Origin: Bacteroidota bacterium
Lineage (GTDB): Bacteria; Bacteroidota; Bacteroidia; Flavobacteriales_F; PHOS-HE28
Direction: 5' to 3'
DNA length: 21,515 bases
Assembly (NCBI GenBank): GCA_023418095.1
Contig: JAEZDL010000073.1
Coordinates: 1 to 21,515, forward strand
The notes under the pieces are model-generated. The model saw only the letters and a list, made by a program, of their open reading frames with translations, did no database searches and was not told where the DNA came from. A program made the translations under genes and the position numbers. The first letter of the stretch is position 1. Each line of letters starts with the position of its first letter. This document shows positions 6,784 through 15,600 of the stretch, piece by piece.

Positions 6784-9700
6784 ATGAAGGCACTGTACAA
6801 AGTCCTGCTGCAGATGGGCAGTAGTGATCGGAGGTCGGGCGCGTTGAGACAATTCATCCTGCTGCTGGTCACAACGCTCTCGTTCGGCTTAACGGTTAAC
6901 GCGCAACTCAATTACAGCCAGGGTTGGGAGGCGACTGGAAATGGGGGCTGGACCGTTTCCGCCGGTGGCCGAAGTACCACGTCGCCATGCGTGGGTTCGG
7001 CTGGTATGAAGTGGGATATCAGTGATCTGACCAGTGGGACATGGACCCTCACCTCTCCTTCCGTTGGCATAAGTAACGGCCTTCCATCCACCTTGACCTT
7101 CACATTTCGGCGAAGTTCATCCACGAATTTCCAAAGCATGAATTCGGCATGGTCAACGTCTGCTTCAGGCCCCTGGACAGCGATGACACATTCCGTATCG
7201 AACAACAATTGTACGCAGTACACGATGACCTTCTCGCCACCTGCCGGGCAAAATGTTCACATAAGGCTGCAGATGTCCAAAGGGTCGAGCCTCTCCTTCA
7301 CCACGAGGAATTATTACTTCGACGAGGTTCAGGTAACACAGCAATCACCGGTTTGTCCTTCCGCAACGTTCACGGCAGTGGATGATTGCTCATCGGACCA
7401 GTATTCGATCAATGCTAACGTTTCCGTAAGTGGTCCTGGGGCCTCGCTCGCATATTCTGTGAACGGTGTACCCGCTGCGCCCCTGGCGATACCCGCTCCC
7501 GGTCCATATTCGATCGGCCCATTCGCCTCGACCAGTACAGTGAGCTATGAGTTGAGCAATGCGCATAGCACCTTTTGCGGTGGCCCGCTTACCGGAAGTG
7601 CTTTTTCAAATTGTCCGGTAACGATCACCTGCGGAAGTGTCCATACGTTCTCACATTGTTACACCAACAACGATCAGCGCACATTCACCTATGTGAATCC
7701 CGACCCAGCGGGAAAAGTGAGCATCAAATTCCTTCCGACAAGCCCGGTCGCTCCTGGTGATGGTGTCACCTTCTGGGATGGGATGCCGAACACCACGCAA
7801 TACCCGATGATCGGCGTGAGCGATCTGAGCTCGCACGGCAACATAATTTCCCCGAACAATATCTTTTCCTTCACCATTCAAAGCGATGCCAGCGGCAGTT
7901 GTGCTGATGGAACAGTGAGCGATGATTGGACATTTGAAGTGAAGTGCGTTGCTGACGGCGGTTGTGCCGAACCACAAGGTGATGTACTTGTCTCCACGAA
8001 TTGTGCTGGCGGCACTTTCAGCCTTGGTGTGGACCTGTATGATCTCGGTTGGAACGGTACCACGAATGACTACCCGGCCAGCGCTGGTATCCGCTATTCA
8101 GTGGATGGCGGCACACCGGTGGATCTAACGAACTTAACCGAAGGTTTCCATCCATTGGGCGATTTCCCGTTGTGGAGCAGCGTGAACATCACCCTCCTGA
8201 ACGAAGATGATGCGGTATGCCACAACAACCTTGGTGCCTTCACGAAAAATGCGGCCTGTCCACCTGCCAATGACGCATGTGCGAATGCTGAAGCACTTAC
8301 GATCGGTGCTCCAGGAAGTTGTACGGGGAATTCCGTGGCGGGAACAACGCAGGATGCCGGCGGTACGAACTCTCCTTCCTGCGCCGGTGCAGGTGGGATC
8401 CAGGATGTATGGTACACCTTCAACACCGCTTCCTTCGCTTCCCCGATCAACATCACCCTTACACCTGGATCCATCCAAGGTCATGGAATGGCCGTTCATA
8501 CGAGTTGCACCGGCGCAGAACTCGCCTGCTCCACCTCGGGTACATTGAGCTTCACCGCCTTCACTCCAGGGACCACCTATTATCTGCGTGTCTTCAATAG
8601 TACAGAAGATGGTGACGAAGGCACGTTCTCGATCTGCCTGTCGGCGAACATCTGTGCTCCCACCTTCACCCAGAACGTGGAACCGATATGTCGTGTGCAG
8701 TTCGCCGGCATCGATAACAGCAGCAGCAATTCAACCAGCGAAACGATCGCTTTGCAGGATTTCACCGGCACGGTCGCACCTGCGCAGGTGACCGGTGGAG
8801 GGACCTATTCGATCTCCGTGCGCGGTAACACCGAAGGGAACTTCACCAACTACTTCACGGCCTTCTTCGATTGGAATGGCGATGGCATGTTCGATCTGCC
8901 CGGCACTCCGATCGGCAGCATCACGAACAATGGTAATTGCACGGCTGCCGCAACAACGAATATCACCGTGCCCAACAGTGCTGTAGGCGGCACTTACCGA
9001 ATGCGGATCGTAAAGGATTGGGCAAATTCGGTGGTCTATCCTTCCGCACCTTGTGGTACTTATGATTATGGCCAGGCGGAGGACTACCTCGTTACCGTAA
9101 CGCCTTGCATCGGTGCACCACCTGCAGTTTCCGCTTCCAGCAATTCCCCTGTTTGCCAGGGTGGCACGATCGAATTGAACGCTACCTCCACCGGCTCGAT
9201 CTTCAATTGGACAGGACCGAACGGGTTCAATAGTACGATCGAAGATCCCACCATTACGAATGCGGGCGCTGAAACTGCTGGGACCTATATCGTTAGTGCA
9301 CGATCCGTAATAGGTGGATGTCCTGCGACCGCCACGACTACCGTTAGCATCACTACTCCTCCCGGTCCTGTGAACGCGGGCATGGATAAAACGATCTGTG
9401 CAAGTGCCGGCTCGGTGGCCATGACAGCCGCTGCACCAACTTCAGGATCCGGCCAGTGGAGCCAGATAAGTGGTGGCGCGGCCAGCATCGTGGATCCTGC
9501 TTCACCAACATCATCGATCAGCGGACTAACAGCAGTTGGATCGCCGTATACCTTCCGGTGGACGGTCTTCCATCCTCCCTGCGCATCAGCATACGATGAT
9601 GTCATCGTGAACGTGGATGAGATACCGACCACGGCTAATGCTGGTATCGACCAGGCCGTGTGCGGCAATGGTACGGCGTTGCTTTCTGCGAACGCTGCAT

Positions 9701-12390
9701 TGATCGGATCCGGCAGCTGGAACATCGTTACAGGCCCTTCCACATCTCTTTCCCAGTTCAGTTCCACCTCAGATCCTGCTGCGACCTTCGATCCGATCGC
9801 AGCGAACGGATCATACACCTTGCGTTGGACGATCGCCAATGGTGTTTGCACCGCTTCCTCCAACGACATGGTGCTTTCCGTGATGCAATCGCCGGGCGAA
9901 CCGATCTCTGCTACAGGTATGGCGATCTGCGAAGGCACAACGATCCCGGCAGGTGAAGGGCTTACAGCAAGTTGCCCTCCGTTGAACCTGCTTTCGAACA
10001 CATCCTTCCCGGGTTCCAACTTCCACAGCAACGCCACCACGGCAACACTGGTCGCCACTGTAGCCGTTCCAGCGCTTCCCGCCGGTGCAGTGATCACGAG
10101 CGCACGCCTGGTGCTCACCAATGTCGTAGCCAACTCCGGATCGCAACGCAACCATATGCGGGTTTCCCTCGGCGGTGCCTACACCCTTGCCGAAACACAG
10201 CTCTCTCCACTTTCCTCCGCTGGAACGATATCGCCTAACCCGGTGATCGCGCTGCCGAACTTCCCATTGAACGGCGGAACGATCCAACTCTTCACGCGGG
10301 AAACTTCGAACAACGGTGTGATCTTCGGTTTCGACGCGATCGATCCCGATGGAACGATCGGAAGTGCGGCGATCGAGATCGACTATACACTGCCGGTGGC
10401 TGTTGATTGGTACGATCAGCCCATGGGTGGCACTGTGGTGGGTACGGCCATGTTCGATCCAGTATCCGTATCGCTTGTAGATCCCTCACAGCCTGGCACC
10501 ACAACCTTCTATGCAGGTTGCCGGACGAACCTTTGCTCTTCGCTCACCCGCCTGCCAGCCGATCTCACAGTACATGCGGTTCCAGTGGTGGACGCCGGCG
10601 ACTACACGGGCATCTGTTCCGTGGATGCTCCGGTGCAACTTGGCGGATCGCCTGCCGGAGGAACATGGAGCGGAGTTGGAGTGAACGGATCCACCTTCGA
10701 TCCATCTGTGGGAACACAGACCCTTACCTATGACCACACCGATGGGAATGGTTGCAGCAACAGTGACATGGCCCAGATCGTGGTGGAACAGGCCGTGGCC
10801 TGGTACGCCGATGTGGATGGTGATGGGCTCGGCGATGCTGCTGCGATCCTCATGGAATGCGACCAGCCCTCCGGTCATGTGGGCAATAGCACCGATGCAT
10901 GCCCCAACGATCCGTTGAACGATGCCGATGGTGATGGCGTTTGCGGTGATGTCGACAGCTGCCCCACGGTGTTCGGCGAGATCGGATGGGCCTGTGATGC
11001 CGGCCCCGGATTCATCCTTGGTGAACTGAACGCGAACTGCGAATGCGTGGGTATCGGTTGTTCACAGAACGTAACGGTCGAGATCCGCACCGATGCCAAT
11101 GGCAGCCAGACAACGTGGGAGATCCGCGAGATGAACGCCGATCTGCTCGTATGCTCCGGCGGACCGTATATCGGCATGAACCACGCTTCCCTGCAGACCA
11201 CCTGCTGCCTGCCGGAAGGCTGCTACGATATCAGCGTGTTCGATTCCGCTGGTGACGGGATCTCCAGTGGCGGTTACGTCCTGCGCATGGCCGGTAGCAA
11301 TGAACGCCTGATCGATAATTCAAAAGGCTTCGGTGGAACGGTAAGTTCCATGATGGGGACCGAAAGTTTCTGTGTACCGATCGGAACGGACCGATTGATC
11401 TATACCAGCTGTGACAAGATGGATTGGATGAGCAACCAATTCATCGTGGCGAGCGAGAATCCTGCGGTGAGCGCTCTCTGGATCCCGGGTGGCGCCAACT
11501 CCGTGCAAAGCACGAACACTGGTTATGAATTCTGGATCTTCGATCCGAACGGCACGTACAGCTTCCGCCGTTTCCGCAACCATGCTACTTCGGACAATTT
11601 CGGATCGGTGGGCGCAACACGCGCATGCCATATGCTGATCAACAACTGGGCGTCCTCAATGCACATTCCTGCAGGCGTCACCATGAACGTGCGTGTGCGT
11701 TCCCGTGTGAACGGCGTGAACAGTGAATGGGGTCCGGCATGCATGTTCAAGATCGATCCAACCGCAGCAGCATGCCCCACGACCAAGCTGATGGACATTC
11801 CGGGCAATGCGTTCCTAAGCTGTGGCCAGTACCGGAATTTCGCACCGGGGCAATATGTGCATGCGAGACCGGTGAGCGGCGCCACGCAATACCAGTTCCG
11901 CTTCCGGCAACCGGCCGAAGGCTTCGAAGTGGTGCGTACTACAAGCAGCTACTTCGTACAGCTTTGGTGGAGCGGCCAGGTGCTCATGATGGGCTCGCAG
12001 TACGAAGTGGATGTGCGTGCGTTCAAGAACGGGCAGTGGTGTCCCTGGGGCGACATCTGTACCTTGAACATTGGCGCTGCACCGACCGGCAGCCAGAATT
12101 CCATGATCGAGAGCGGGAACAGGGAAGCTGCCCTGCAGCTATGGCCCAACCCGAACCGTGGCGATCAGCTGTTCATCAGCTTAAGCTCGCTCGAAGAACA
12201 GGTCACAATGGTTTCTGTTGAGATCTTCGATCTGAGCGGCAAGCGAATGACCGGTCGTACGATCGCAACGCCGGAAGGCTACCTCAACACAGTGATGGAT
12301 CTGCAAGGCGAAGTCGCCGCAGGAATGTACATGGTGAACATCACTACGGGAGAGAAGGTGTACACCCGGCGATTGGTGGTGCAGCCGTAA
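6784..12390 (+). CDS. Giant T9SS cargo protein with GEVED, PKD/Ig-like and CUB-like modules
   Basis: This 1868-residue secreted protein is probably an adhesin. Signal peptide 1-40 (long n-region, then FILLLVTTLSFGLTVNA|Q). Modules in order: jelly-roll-like domain (about 42-188); CUB-like block beginning CPSATFTAVDDC (190-490); pre-peptidase-type domain PPANDACANAEAL with DVWYTF (492-620); GEVED domain with calcium-type FFDWNGDGMFD and YDYGQAEDYLV (622-774); Ig-like (778-859); two PKD-like repeats NAGMDKTIC and NAGIDQAVC (860-1034); an Ig-like domain apparently split by a jelly-roll insert (about 1036-1265); PKD-like (1268-1337); acidic DVDGDGLGD/DADGDGVCGD calcium loops (1338-1424); and a terminal module (1426-1868) with DSAGDG, two Cys-bracketed repeats and the T9SS type A sorting domain from LWPNPNRGDQ (1786-1868). 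Export by Sec then T9SS is a firm family inference; the ligand is unknown. A strong terminator follows. The gene has a larger paralogue directly downstream. Confidence 0.93.
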   Translation: MKALYKVLLQMGSSDRRSGALRQFILLLVTTLSFGLTVNAQLNYSQGWEATGNGGWTVSAGGRSTTSPCVGSAGMKWDISDLTSGTWTLTSPSVGISNGLPSTLTFTFRRSSSTNFQSMNSAWSTSASGPWTAMTHSVSNNNCTQYTMTFSPPAGQNVHIRLQMSKGSSLSFTTRNYYFDEVQVTQQSPVCPSATFTAVDDCSSDQYSINANVSVSGPGASLAYSVNGVPAAPLAIPAPGPYSIGPFASTSTVSYELSNAHSTFCGGPLTGSAFSNCPVTITCGSVHTFSHCYTNNDQRTFTYVNPDPAGKVSIKFLPTSPVAPGDGVTFWDGMPNTTQYPMIGVSDLSSHGNIISPNNIFSFTIQSDASGSCADGTVSDDWTFEVKCVADGGCAEPQGDVLVSTNCAGGTFSLGVDLYDLGWNGTTNDYPASAGIRYSVDGGTPVDLTNLTEGFHPLGDFPLWSSVNITLLNEDDAVCHNNLGAFTKNAACPPANDACANAEALTIGAPGSCTGNSVAGTTQDAGGTNSPSCAGAGGIQDVWYTFNTASFASPINITLTPGSIQGHGMAVHTSCTGAELACSTSGTLSFTAFTPGTTYYLRVFNSTEDGDEGTFSICLSANICAPTFTQNVEPICRVQFAGIDNSSSNSTSETIALQDFTGTVAPAQVTGGGTYSISVRGNTEGNFTNYFTAFFDWNGDGMFDLPGTPIGSITNNGNCTAAATTNITVPNSAVGGTYRMRIVKDWANSVVYPSAPCGTYDYGQAEDYLVTVTPCIGAPPAVSASSNSPVCQGGTIELNATSTGSIFNWTGPNGFNSTIEDPTITNAGAETAGTYIVSARSVIGGCPATATTTVSITTPPGPVNAGMDKTICASAGSVAMTAAAPTSGSGQWSQISGGAASIVDPASPTSSISGLTAVGSPYTFRWTVFHPPCASAYDDVIVNVDEIPTTANAGIDQAVCGNGTALLSANAALIGSGSWNIVTGPSTSLSQFSSTSDPAATFDPIAANGSYTLRWTIANGVCTASSNDMVLSVMQSPGEPISATGMAICEGTTIPAGEGLTASCPPLNLLSNTSFPGSNFHSNATTATLVATVAVPALPAGAVITSARLVLTNVVANSGSQRNHMRVSLGGAYTLAETQLSPLSSAGTISPNPVIALPNFPLNGGTIQLFTRETSNNGVIFGFDAIDPDGTIGSAAIEIDYTLPVAVDWYDQPMGGTVVGTAMFDPVSVSLVDPSQPGTTTFYAGCRTNLCSSLTRLPADLTVHAVPVVDAGDYTGICSVDAPVQLGGSPAGGTWSGVGVNGSTFDPSVGTQTLTYDHTDGNGCSNSDMAQIVVEQAVAWYADVDGDGLGDAAAILMECDQPSGHVGNSTDACPNDPLNDADGDGVCGDVDSCPTVFGEIGWACDAGPGFILGELNANCECVGIGCSQNVTVEIRTDANGSQTTWEIREMNADLLVCSGGPYIGMNHASLQTTCCLPEGCYDISVFDSAGDGISSGGYVLRMAGSNERLIDNSKGFGGTVSSMMGTESFCVPIGTDRLIYTSCDKMDWMSNQFIVASENPAVSALWIPGGANSVQSTNTGYEFWIFDPNGTYSFRRFRNHATSDNFGSVGATRACHMLINNWASSMHIPAGVTMNVRVRSRVNGVNSEWGPACMFKIDPTAAACPTTKLMDIPGNAFLSCGQYRNFAPGQYVHARPVSGATQYQFRFRQPAEGFEVVRTTSSYFVQLWWSGQVLMMGSQYEVDVRAFKNGQWCPWGDICTLNIGAAPTGSQNSMIESGNREAALQLWPNPNRGDQLFISLSSLEEQVTMVSVEIFDLSGKRMTGRTIATPEGYLNTVMDLQGEVAAGMYMVNITTGEKVYTRRLVVQP
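7351..8646 (+). repeat. Central block shared with the downstream paralogue (copy 1)
   Basis: This part encodes residues 190-621 and aligns from end to end with 15375-16691 in the next gene. Matching landmarks are DDC near the start, HCYTNNDxRxFT, SPxAPGDGxTxW, SDLSS, SxGSCxDGT, PPANDAC and IQDVWYxFNT. The similarity is clear in protein but not in DNA, so the duplication is old. Confidence 0.8.
11059..12387 (+). repeat. C-terminal cargo module (copy 1): jelly-roll, two Cys-bracketed repeats, T9SS sorting domain
   Basis: The last 443 residues are shared with the paralogue (19200-20534) over their whole length. The parts are a beta domain with FDSAGDGISSGGY; repeat A bounded by C1543 and C1653; repeat B bounded by C1680 and C1759; and the 83-residue sorting domain. 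Repeats A and B resemble each other at their ends: NVRVRSRVNG...EWGPAC against EVDVRAFKNG...PWGDIC. A 30-codon block at 11833-11922 is identical in protein between the two genes. Confidence 0.85.
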
Positions 12391-12404
12391 AAGAGGATCT
12401 AAGC

Positions 12405-12444
12405 GAATGAAAAAGCCCCGCCGATCGGTGGGGCTTTTTCATTC
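12405..12444 (+). terminator. Rho-independent terminator after the 1868-aa cargo gene
   Basis: A 40 nt inverted repeat centred at 12424/12425. The outer arms GAATGAAAAAGCCCC and GGGGCTTTTTCATTC are perfect complements. The centre continues as CCGATCGG with a single G-T wobble between. The GC core followed by TTTTT is a classical terminator, and the A-run on the other arm would make it work in both directions. It begins 14 nt after the stop codon. Confidence 0.92.
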
Positions 12445-12591
12445 CAGATACGATCGGCTCACAATGAAATGCTTGTCCATCAAGGAATACATCCACCTAC
12501 ACCTTTCGAAATCCTTCAGGGACGGGCATTTCATGACACAAGCATGACAAAAAGCCAATAACGACGCGGATCACACAGCTTTTCCCGCATT

Positions 12592-12599
12592 TAATTTTG
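12592..12599 (+). promoter_or_regulatory. Promoter -7 box of the 2612-aa cargo gene
   Basis: TAATTTTG is an exact match to the Bacteroidota TAnnTTTG element. It puts the transcript start near 12606 and the leader at about 90 nt, close to the leader length predicted for the first cargo gene. No TTG is present 17-23 nt upstream, so the -33 element is missing. Two CATGACA copies one helical turn apart, about 45-60 bp upstream, could be an activator site that compensates. Confidence 0.45.
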
Positions 12600-12698
12600 T
12601 TACACATAAATGGCGCGGCCAGTGCTGATGGAGATCAGTTCAACAAAGGACTGAAGGCCGATCCACCAAAAGACCCATCCACCGAAATCCTTCGATCA

Positions 12699-15600
12699 AT
12701 GCGATCATTCAACACTGTTGACGTACTACTTCATGCGCGAACCCGAACGACAGGCGGTATGCAGCTGGCCCTGGCCGCTGCCCTTGTCATGTGTTTCGCA
12801 ACGTTCAAGGCCCAAGCGCAGGTCTCGGCCTATGCCTTCGAACAACAGGTGACCACCTATACACCGATCACAGGTGGAACGGTCTACGGCACCACAACTT
12901 CCGATGATCAACGATTCCTTGATCCGGCAGTACCCGCGGGGAGCACCGCCACAACAGGGCCAGGCCTTCCGATCGGTTTCACCTTCGTATATAACGGTGT
13001 GGCCTACGATCGCATCGCGATCAACAACAACGGCTGGATCTCGTTCGGCACCACTGCCGAAGGCGTGAACAATGCATCGTCCAGCTCTTATGCACCGCTC
13101 GCTTCAACCGCGGTGATCACCCCGCCGCACCTGCGTAACCGGGTAACAGCGATGGGCCGTGACCTGATCGGTGGGTTCGCCTTCACAGCGAGCGGTATAA
13201 GCGGCACGAACGTGCTTACCGGCGCTTCAGGCACGGCGGGTATCATGATCGGCGGTCCGATCTCTGGAACGGGTATCCCCACCGGAACGACCGTTACCGC
13301 AGTGAGCGGGAACGCGATCACTCTTTCCAACACCCTTACCGCCAACAGCACCAACGCCACCTACACGCATCAGGTGGGTGAGTTGAGGATGCAGACGATC
13401 GGAACGGCGCCCAACCGGATCGCCGTGGTGCAATGGAAGAACTACAAGCGCTACAGTACGGCGGGGAACAACGATAACCTGAATTTCCAGATCCGCTTGC
13501 ACGAGACGACGAACCTAGTGGAGATCAAGTATGGCCCGATCGTTTTCGGTACAGGTGTCCATACAGGAACTTCAGCTGTGCAGGTAGGTCTGGGCGGATC
13601 AAGTGCCACGGATTTCAACGACCGGCAGACAACCACCAACTGGAATTCGAGCACGGCGGGCACTGCCAATAACGTGGGTTTGGATGTGAACACCGGAGTT
13701 GTCTATCCGGTGAACGGGCTCACCTTCATCTGGACGCCGCCGGCCTGCAATGCGCCGGGAGGGATCTCGTTCACCAACATCACCTCTTCCGGCGCCACCG
13801 CCACCTGGACATCTACCGGGGCCACAAGCTTCATGTATGAAGTACGCACATCCGGCGCCCCGGGATCGGGAGCTACCGGACTAGTTTCATCGGGTACCGC
13901 GGCAACGAATTCGGTGAGCATTACGGGTCTTTCGGCCAACACGGCCTATACGTTCCATGTGATGGCCGTATGTGGTACCGAGCAAAGCGCCTGGACCAGT
14001 TCAGGGTTCACCACACTTTGCAATGCGATCGTGGCGCCCTACACCGAAACTTTCGATGCGGTAGCGGTAACCTCTTCAGCCTACGTTACACCGCCATCCT
14101 GCTGGAACAATTTCTCCAGTTCGGGTGCCTATACCACGACCACCAATGTATGGCGGTTCGCGAATGGCACAGGTACGCCCGGTACCGATCCCGACTACGG
14201 TGTGGAAGCAGTCAGTGACCACACTTCGGGATCCGGCTATTTCGCCTGGTATGATGGTTCGTTCGGTACGAGTGTCACCAACGTGACATTGGAATCGCCG
14301 CTGATCGACATGTCGGCGCTCACCACACCGTTCGTGCGGCTCTTCGTCTACTCGAACAACACCAACAATGCGTCGCTGAATACGCTCACACTCCAGGCGT
14401 ACAATGGTTCTGCCTGGGTAACGCTCGCGACCCACCAGGGCAATGCGCCTTCCTGGATCGAATTATCGGCCACGGTACCTGCAGGCATTCCGGCAACCAC
14501 GCGATTCCGCATCGTGGCACAACCCGGTACCGGAACGGACATCTTCTACAACGACCTGCTCGTTGATGACTTTTCGGTGACCAATGCGCCCACCTGTTTT
14601 CCACCAACGAATATCTCGATCGGGAACATAACGGCGACAAGTGCTACGGTGACCTTCACGACCAACAGTTCGATCGGCTATGAGTACGAAGTGCGCACAA
14701 GCGGTGCACCAGGAAGCGGACCGGCCGGTCTGGTGGCCACAGGGAACACCGCTGGATCTCCATTCACCGTAAGCGGACTTACCCCTGCTTCGGACCTGGT
14801 GATCCACCTCCGAGGCACGTGTGGTGGCACCGATGTAAGCACATGGACACTTGCCACGAGCTTCAGCACACTTTGCGACACCTATGATATTCCATGGCAG
14901 GATGACTTCAATAACACCACCATCGGCACCATCCCTGATTGCTGGACCGTGGTGAACGTGAACGGCGCCACCACTTGGAATTCCGTTTCATCGCCGACGT
15001 CACCCGCAGGATTCTCCACCGGTGTGACGATGCGTTACACCTACTCGACCTCCACCGTGGCAGATGATTGGTTGTTCACTCCCGGTCTGGAACTTACCGG
15101 CGGGGTGAGCTATCAACTGAATTACCTGCTTGGCCACAATGCCGGCACCGCCTACACGGAAAAAGTGCGTGTGATGTACGGTACTTCCCCAACGGTGGCC
15201 GACATGACCGAGCTGATCCATGATCATGATTCGCTCACAGGTACGACATCGGCGGAATATGAATGGCATTTCACACCCCCGGCCACTGGCATCTATTACA
15301 TCGGGTACCAGGTCTATTCGGCGATCAACCAGTACTACGTGTACCTGGATGATGTGAGCGTAGTGCTCAGCCCGGTATGCGCGACCACGGCGATATCGGT
15401 ACAGGATGATTGTGCCAACAATGAATTCAGCGTTGCCATCAACATAACGGATCTTGGATCGGCGGCTTCGGTGGATGCGACCTATACGGTGAACTATGGT
15501 GCGCCCACCACGGTCACCGGCATCACCACAGGTACGGTGATCGGGCCATTCGCCGACGATGAGGTGGTGGAGATCACACTTGACAATGGATTCCCTTCAT

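Larger units (their letters stand above)
12391..12698. other. Intergenic region between the two cargo genes
   Basis: This 308 bp region contains the terminator (12405-12444), a 9 bp inverted repeat ATGAAATGC/GCATTTCAT (12464-12472 and 12526-12534), a direct repeat CATGACA (12532 and 12543, spaced 11 bp) and a perfect TAATTTTG promoter box (12592-12599). No gene was seen. The reading frame of the downstream gene is open back to a TTG at 12597, but that codon lies within the promoter box. Confidence 0.7.

Noticed and set aside
9285..10151. 288-codon minus-strand open frame inside the first cargo gene
   Set aside because: It is opposite clear Ig/PKD-like modules and has no signal peptide, domain or promoter; it is a shadow of the Thr/Ser/Gly-rich coding strand.
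12464..12534. 9 bp inverted repeat ATGAAATGC/GCATTTCAT in the inter-cargo region
   Set aside because: The arms are 53 nt apart and a repeat of this length is expected by chance fairly often in 300 bp; there is no other sign of an RNA structure.
12597..12698. TTG start extending the second cargo protein by 34 residues
   Set aside because: The TTG is part of the TAATTTTG promoter box, and the extension would put a non-hydrophobic stretch before the signal peptide. The ATG at 12699 gives a 40-residue leader matching the paralogue.
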